DNA of 8,794 nt from Chloroflexota bacterium (GTDB taxonomy: Bacteria > Chloroflexota > Anaerolineae > Anaerolineales > UBA4823). This document shows positions 5,910-8,794 of this stretch, one piece after another. Numbering within the stretch: position 1 is the first letter of the stretch; every line of letters starts with the position of its first letter. Where the stretch lies: contig JAAZNS010000126.1 in the NCBI GenBank assembly GCA_012798185.1, positions 1 through 8,794 of the forward strand, written 5' to 3'. Under the pieces are notes generated by a model. That model saw only the letters and a list, made by a program, of their open reading frames with translations, was not told the DNA's origin and did no database searches. Made by a program: the position numbers and the translations under genes.

Positions 5910-6740
5910 ATGTCTGAAACGCAAGGAGCAGTTCCCGTCGCATTAATCACTGGAGCCTCTTCTGGGATAGGGGAAGCCACAGCCCGGTTATTTGCCAGTC
6001 ATGGTTACGCCACTGTATTGACTGCCAGGAGAAAGGATCGTTTAGATGTGCTGGCAAGTGAAATCACTGCTAATGGGGGTGAAGCATTGGCAATTCCTAC
6101 TGATGTGACCCATTTTGAAGATATTCAAATTTGTGTTGCGCTAACTCTCGAACGATATAAACGGATCGATGTATTAATCAACAATGCCGGTTTTGGACGA
6201 TTAAAATGGCTGGAACAGCTCGACCCCAAGGATGATATCGATGCACAACTTCAAGTTAATTTACGAGGAGCGATATACGCAGCTTGGGCAGTTATACCAA
6301 CAATGATCAAGAATGGCAAAGGACATATTATTAATATTGACTCGCTGGCAGGATTGATCGGAATGCCGACATATAGCGTTTATGCTGCCACGAAATTTGG
6401 ATTGAGAGGATTCAATGAGGCACTAAGAAGAGAATTGCTTCCATGGGGTATCCATGTTTCGATAATCTACCCAGGAGGGGTGGAAACAGAATTCACCCAG
6501 CATACAGGTGCCAGGCGGAAAACCAATTTTGCTACACCAAAGCGAGTACGGTTGAGTGCTGAAGATGTAGCCAGAACAGCATTTCGAATGGTGCAACACC
6601 CCCGCCGCCAGGCAATTATGCCCGGTTACATGGCGGCAGTTTTGTGGGTGAATTCATTATTGCCTGGGCTAGTTGATGCTTTAGTCGATAGACTTTTCGT
6701 GCGAAGGGAAAGAGATATTAAAAAAATATCCACCCTGTAA
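5910..6740 (+). CDS. classical short-chain dehydrogenase/reductase (SDR), likely NADP-dependent
   Basis: This 276-residue oxidoreductase has a Rossmann fold. The cofactor motif is TGASSGIG (14-21), and R40-R41 after the second strand suggests NADP(H) preference. NNAG is at 91-94. The catalytic tetrad is N117, S145, Y158 and K162 (Y-A-A-T-K), followed by YPGG (187-190). All catalytic residues are present. The C-terminal region (about 239-266, from GYMAAVLWVNSLLPGL onward) is hydrophobic, as in SDRs that bind lipid-like substrates or touch membranes. The substrate cannot be named. The start at ATG 5910 is preceded by AGGAGG (5900-5905) with 4 bases between; an ATG at 5826 in the same frame lacks such a site and would add 28 residues not typical of the fold. 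It is convergent with the coiled-coil gene on its right. Confidence 0.9.
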   Translation: MSETQGAVPVALITGASSGIGEATARLFASHGYATVLTARRKDRLDVLASEITANGGEALAIPTDVTHFEDIQICVALTLERYKRIDVLINNAGFGRLKWLEQLDPKDDIDAQLQVNLRGAIYAAWAVIPTMIKNGKGHIINIDSLAGLIGMPTYSVYAATKFGLRGFNEALRRELLPWGIHVSIIYPGGVETEFTQHTGARRKTNFATPKRVRLSAEDVARTAFRMVQHPRRQAIMPGYMAAVLWVNSLLPGLVDALVDRLFVRRERDIKKISTL

Positions 6741-6760
6741 AAGTTCTCATGATGGATATT
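6718..6760 (-). terminator. probable intrinsic terminator of the coiled-coil gene, antisense to the SDR 3' end
   Basis: Read on the minus strand, AATATCCATC (6760-6751) can pair with GGTGGATATT (6734-6725) to give a 10-bp stem with one G-U pair and a 16-base loop, followed directly by more T residues (a run of seven T including the stem end). It begins 20 bases after the coiled-coil stop codon. The stem is AT-rich, so efficiency may be modest. The element overlaps the last codons of the SDR gene. On the plus strand the hairpin has no T-tract, so no terminator for the SDR gene is seen. Confidence 0.5.
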
Positions 6761-6779
6761 ACTTATTATGATCGAAAAA

Positions 6780-7241
6780 TTATTGTTCTAATTCAGCAGG
6801 TTTTTTTTGAAGTGTTTTTATGCCATTCCGCACTTGATTTAATGACCGGTCTAATTCGATTTCGATCTTTTGGAGGGTTTCCAATACATATTCATCCGCG
6901 TCACGTTTGATTTTCTCGATATCACTTTGAGCTTGAGCCAGTATCTGGTCGGCCCGCGCCTGCGCAGCCTGGACAATTGCGTCCCGCTCGATAATTTGCT
7001 CGCTTTTTTCTCTAGCGATTGCCAGAGTCCGGTTGGCTTCTTCTTGGGCTTGCGCTAAAAGCCGATCCCGCTGAGCTAATAGTTGCTGCGCTTTTTTCAC
7101 TTCTTCAGGAATGGTGACACGCATTTGATCGATGAGGTCAAGCATTTTTTCTTCATCGATAATCACATTATGTGTAAACCACAATGGACGGCTTTCGTTG
7201 AGCAGCTCTTCCATTCGATCGATCAAGTGTAATATATCCAT
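6780..7241 (-). CDS. short SepIVA-like coiled-coil protein next to coaD
   Basis: This 153-residue protein is cytoplasmic, highly charged and almost entirely helical. The N-terminal part (LIDRMEELLNESRPLW, then DEEKMLDLIDQM, IPEEVKKAQQLLAQRDRLL) is followed by a long Ala/Gln/Glu/Arg coiled coil (about 46-115, with repeated ILAQAQ-type units) and an end segment DADEYVLETLQKIEIELDRSLNQVRNG (114-140). From memory, both ends resemble actinobacterial SepIVA, a DivIVA-like protein that organises cell-envelope growth at the division site and lies near coaD in mycobacteria. The present protein is much shorter in the middle coil (SepIVA is about 245 residues). Automated annotation often calls such proteins ATP synthase subunit B-like because of the coil; no membrane anchor supports that. 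The ATG at 7241 was chosen over a GTG at 7256 because GGGAGG lies 5 bases before it. The gene has its own promoter and a downstream terminator. Confidence 0.75.
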   Translation of the reverse strand: MDILHLIDRMEELLNESRPLWFTHNVIIDEEKMLDLIDQMRVTIPEEVKKAQQLLAQRDRLLAQAQEEANRTLAIAREKSEQIIERDAIVQAAQARADQILAQAQSDIEKIKRDADEYVLETLQKIEIELDRSLNQVRNGIKTLQKKPAELEQ

Positions 7242-7271
7242 AAATACCTCCCTCACAATGATGTTTGGGAT

Positions 7272-7300
7272 TCTATAGGAGTGATTGGAAACTTAGTCAA
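7272..7300 (-). promoter_or_regulatory. sigma-70-type promoter of the coiled-coil gene
   Basis: On the minus strand TTGACT (7300-7295, five of six consensus bases) is followed after exactly 17 bases by TATAGA (7277-7272, four of six). Transcription would start near 7265, giving a short leader of about 24 bases that contains the GGGAGG ribosome binding site. This is the best promoter in the window. It lies in the 118-base gap after coaD, so the coiled-coil gene can be expressed independently of recG-coaD. Confidence 0.6.
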
Positions 7301-7359
7301 TAAAAAAAATGAGGAAATCATGTAATCAATCAGATTGCAATAATTATGCCAATAAAATA

Positions 7360-7884
7360 TCAATCGCGCAATGAAGTTGAAGCAACAATTTGCTGGCTTT
7401 CACCCAATTCCATAAAACGGGCTTTAAGTGCTTTTTCTACATGGGGAGGTACCATGCTGCTAACATCGCCTCCCAGGGAAGCAATTTCTCTCACGGTGGA
7501 TGAAGTGAGAAAAGTATGTTCTTCAGCTGTTATTAGAGCGACACTTTCAATTTCTTGCGCAAGCCGGTGATTAGCCAGTGCCATTCTAAATTCATATTCA
7601 AAATCAGAAAACACACGTAACCCCCTCACAATGGCATTTGCTTTAACTTTTTTGCAAAATTCGACGGTTAATCCGCTGAAACCCATGACCCTAATTCGGG
7701 AATTATCTTTTAATGCTTCTGCCACAAGTTGTAAGCGAATTTCGGGAGAAAAGAGCAGAGATTTTAACGGTCTGTCATATACCCCGACGATGACCTCGTC
7801 AAACAAGGTGGTTGCCCGGTGAGCAATATCAATATGACCATAATGAATGGGATCGAAAGTTCCAGGAAATAATGCACGTACCAT
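7360..7884 (-). CDS. coaD: pantetheine-phosphate adenylyltransferase (phosphopantetheine adenylyltransferase)
   Basis: This 174-residue cytoplasmic nucleotidyltransferase makes dephospho-CoA from 4'-phosphopantetheine and ATP, the penultimate step of coenzyme A synthesis. Motifs are PGTFDPIHYGHIDI (7-20, with the HxGH nucleotide site H14-Y-G-H17), YDRPLKSLLFSPEIR (36-50), VRGLRVFSDFEYEFRMA (86-102) and the ISSS-like LTSSTVRE (126-133), followed by GGDVSSMVP. Length is near the usual 160, with about 15 extra C-terminal residues. The ATG at 7884 has GAGG 4 bases upstream. It starts 31 bases after the recG stop with no promoter visible between them, so the two are likely one transcript. In many bacteria an rsmD-type methyltransferase gene sits just before coaD; here it is absent from that position. 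Confidence 0.96.
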   Translation of the reverse strand: MVRALFPGTFDPIHYGHIDIAHRATTLFDEVIVGVYDRPLKSLLFSPEIRLQLVAEALKDNSRIRVMGFSGLTVEFCKKVKANAIVRGLRVFSDFEYEFRMALANHRLAQEIESVALITAEEHTFLTSSTVREIASLGGDVSSMVPPHVEKALKARFMELGESQQIVASTSLRD

Positions 7885-7915
7885 GCTACCTCACAGTCAA
7901 TTTTTATTGGAATGA

Positions 7916-8794
7916 TTAACTCATATCAATTTTTACATCCCGCCAGGAATGTTGTAATGCCGCTCTTAACAGGTGATGTTCGGTTTGTTGTAATTCAGGA
8001 TCATTTGCAATGATCATTTGTGCATACCGGCGGGCTTTTTCAATTAAATGGATGTCGGTTAAATTTGCCAGACGGAGATCGGGATATCCGGATTGTCTGG
8101 TTCCTAAAAATTCACCCGGACCGCGCTGTTCTAAATCTTTCTCAGCTAAAATAAATCCATCATTGGTTTGAGCCATTACTTGCAGGCGCTCGTTTTCGAC
8201 TGCGTCTGCTTTATCTGGGATTAATATACAAAAAGCTTTGTCTGCTCCTCTGCCCACCCTTCCCCTGAATTGATGTAATTGAGCTAAACCAAAACGATTT
8301 GCACCCTCCACCAGCATAACTGTGGCTTTGGGGATATCTACACCGACTTCGATGACTGAGGTTGAAACAAGGATAGAATAATCACCAGCACGAAACCGTT
8401 CCATGACTTCATCTTTATCTTCTTGTTTCATTCTGCCGTGTAATAAGCCAATAGAAAAGCGGGGGAATACACTCTCTTTTAATCGGGCATATTCTTCAAC
8501 CGCCGATTTACTTTCCGAGTTTTCGCTTTCTTCGACGAGAGGGTATATGATAAAGGCTTGAAATCCCTGTTCGACTTGGCTATTAATCAGCCGATATGCT
8601 CTCTCGCGTTCACTGGGAGCGAGTATATAGGTGTCTACTATTTGTCTCCCTGGCGGCATTTCATCTAAAAGGGTGAGGTCTAAGTCGCCGTATATGGTCA
8701 ATGCTAGAGTGCGAGGAATAGGTGTGGCGGTCATAACTAAAATATGAGGTTCATTTCCCTTAGACCTTAATAAGGCACGTTGGTCAACGCCAAA
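7916..8794 (-). CDS. recG: ATP-dependent DNA helicase RecG, C-terminal part (5' end outside window)
   Basis: The frame is open to the right edge, giving the last 292 residues. RecG drives regression of stalled replication forks and branch migration of Holliday junctions. Visible superfamily 2 motifs, numbered from the window edge, are FGVDQRALLR (1-10), TATPIPRT (motif III, 22-29), FIIYPLVEESE (motif IV region, 81-91), STSVIEVGVDIP (motif V, 144-155) and QLHQFRGRVGRG (motif VI, 172-183). The C-terminal TRG region holds DLEQRGPGEFLGTRQSG (220-236), specific to RecG and Mfd-like translocases. The Walker A and DEAH boxes and the wedge domain lie outside the window. An ATG at 8734 is internal, because it falls within conserved sequence (VMTATP). 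Confidence 0.95.
   Translation of the reverse strand, partial: FGVDQRALLRSKGNEPHILVMTATPIPRTLALTIYGDLDLTLLDEMPPGRQIVDTYILAPSERERAYRLINSQVEQGFQAFIIYPLVEESENSESKSAVEEYARLKESVFPRFSIGLLHGRMKQEDKDEVMERFRAGDYSILVSTSVIEVGVDIPKATVMLVEGANRFGLAQLHQFRGRVGRGADKAFCILIPDKADAVENERLQVMAQTNDGFILAEKDLEQRGPGEFLGTRQSGYPDLRLANLTDIHLIEKARRYAQMIIANDPELQQTEHHLLRAALQHSWRDVKIDMS

Noticed and set aside
7301..7320. Possible terminator after coaD (minus strand ATGA-TTTCC-TCAT then eight T)
   Set aside because: The T-tract is good, but the stem has only 4 pairs with one G-C, and the site lies next to the -35 of the next promoter, so the T-run may have another role.
7346..7822. Plus-strand open frames opposite coaD
   Set aside because: coaD on the minus strand is unambiguous; these frames are its shadows.

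Overview
The window is 8.8 kb of dense bacterial chromosome with moderate, AT-leaning base composition, short intergenic gaps and mostly housekeeping genes. The gene set and protein flavour fit Chloroflexota (Anaerolineae-like): a signal peptidase with a GDNRNNS box, recG followed directly by coaD, and a SepIVA-like coiled-coil gene beside coaD. This assignment is an inference from protein style, not from a marker gene. No mobile element, CRISPR array, rRNA, tRNA or phage gene was seen, and no gene-free stretch exceeds about 120 bases.

Left block, plus strand (1-3982): the C-terminal end of Lon protease; a single-domain response regulator 1 base behind it; a three-part protein with an intact PHP metal-dependent phosphoesterase domain, a Schlafen/AlbA_2-type domain and an unassigned C-terminal module; a YpeA-like GNAT acetyltransferase; and a MogA/MoaB-type molybdopterin adenylyltransferase. 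Gaps of 1, 58, 2 and 4 bases suggest one co-transcribed group, possibly with an extra promoter or operator in the 58-base gap. After 75 bases follows a type I signal peptidase.

Middle block: an acyl-CoA dehydrogenase on the minus strand ends 6 bases from the signal peptidase gene (convergent). Its leader holds a perfect 10-bp inverted repeat beside a TATAAT box. Upstream on the same strand lies a small C39/papain-like protein without a signal peptide. This gene is divergent from a plus-strand classical SDR oxidoreductase, and a 15-bp near-palindrome lies between them.

Right block, minus strand: recG (5' end outside the window), coaD, and a 153-residue coiled-coil protein whose two ends resemble actinobacterial SepIVA. 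The coiled-coil gene has its own good sigma-70-type promoter. A hairpin plus T-tract downstream of it is a likely terminator lying antisense to the SDR 3' end.

The most interesting items are the PHP/AlbA_2 fusion linked to Lon and an orphan receiver, the short SepIVA-like protein next to coaD, and the cytoplasmic C39-like protein. Nothing here proves a new system. The fusion protein is the best candidate for undescribed biochemistry.
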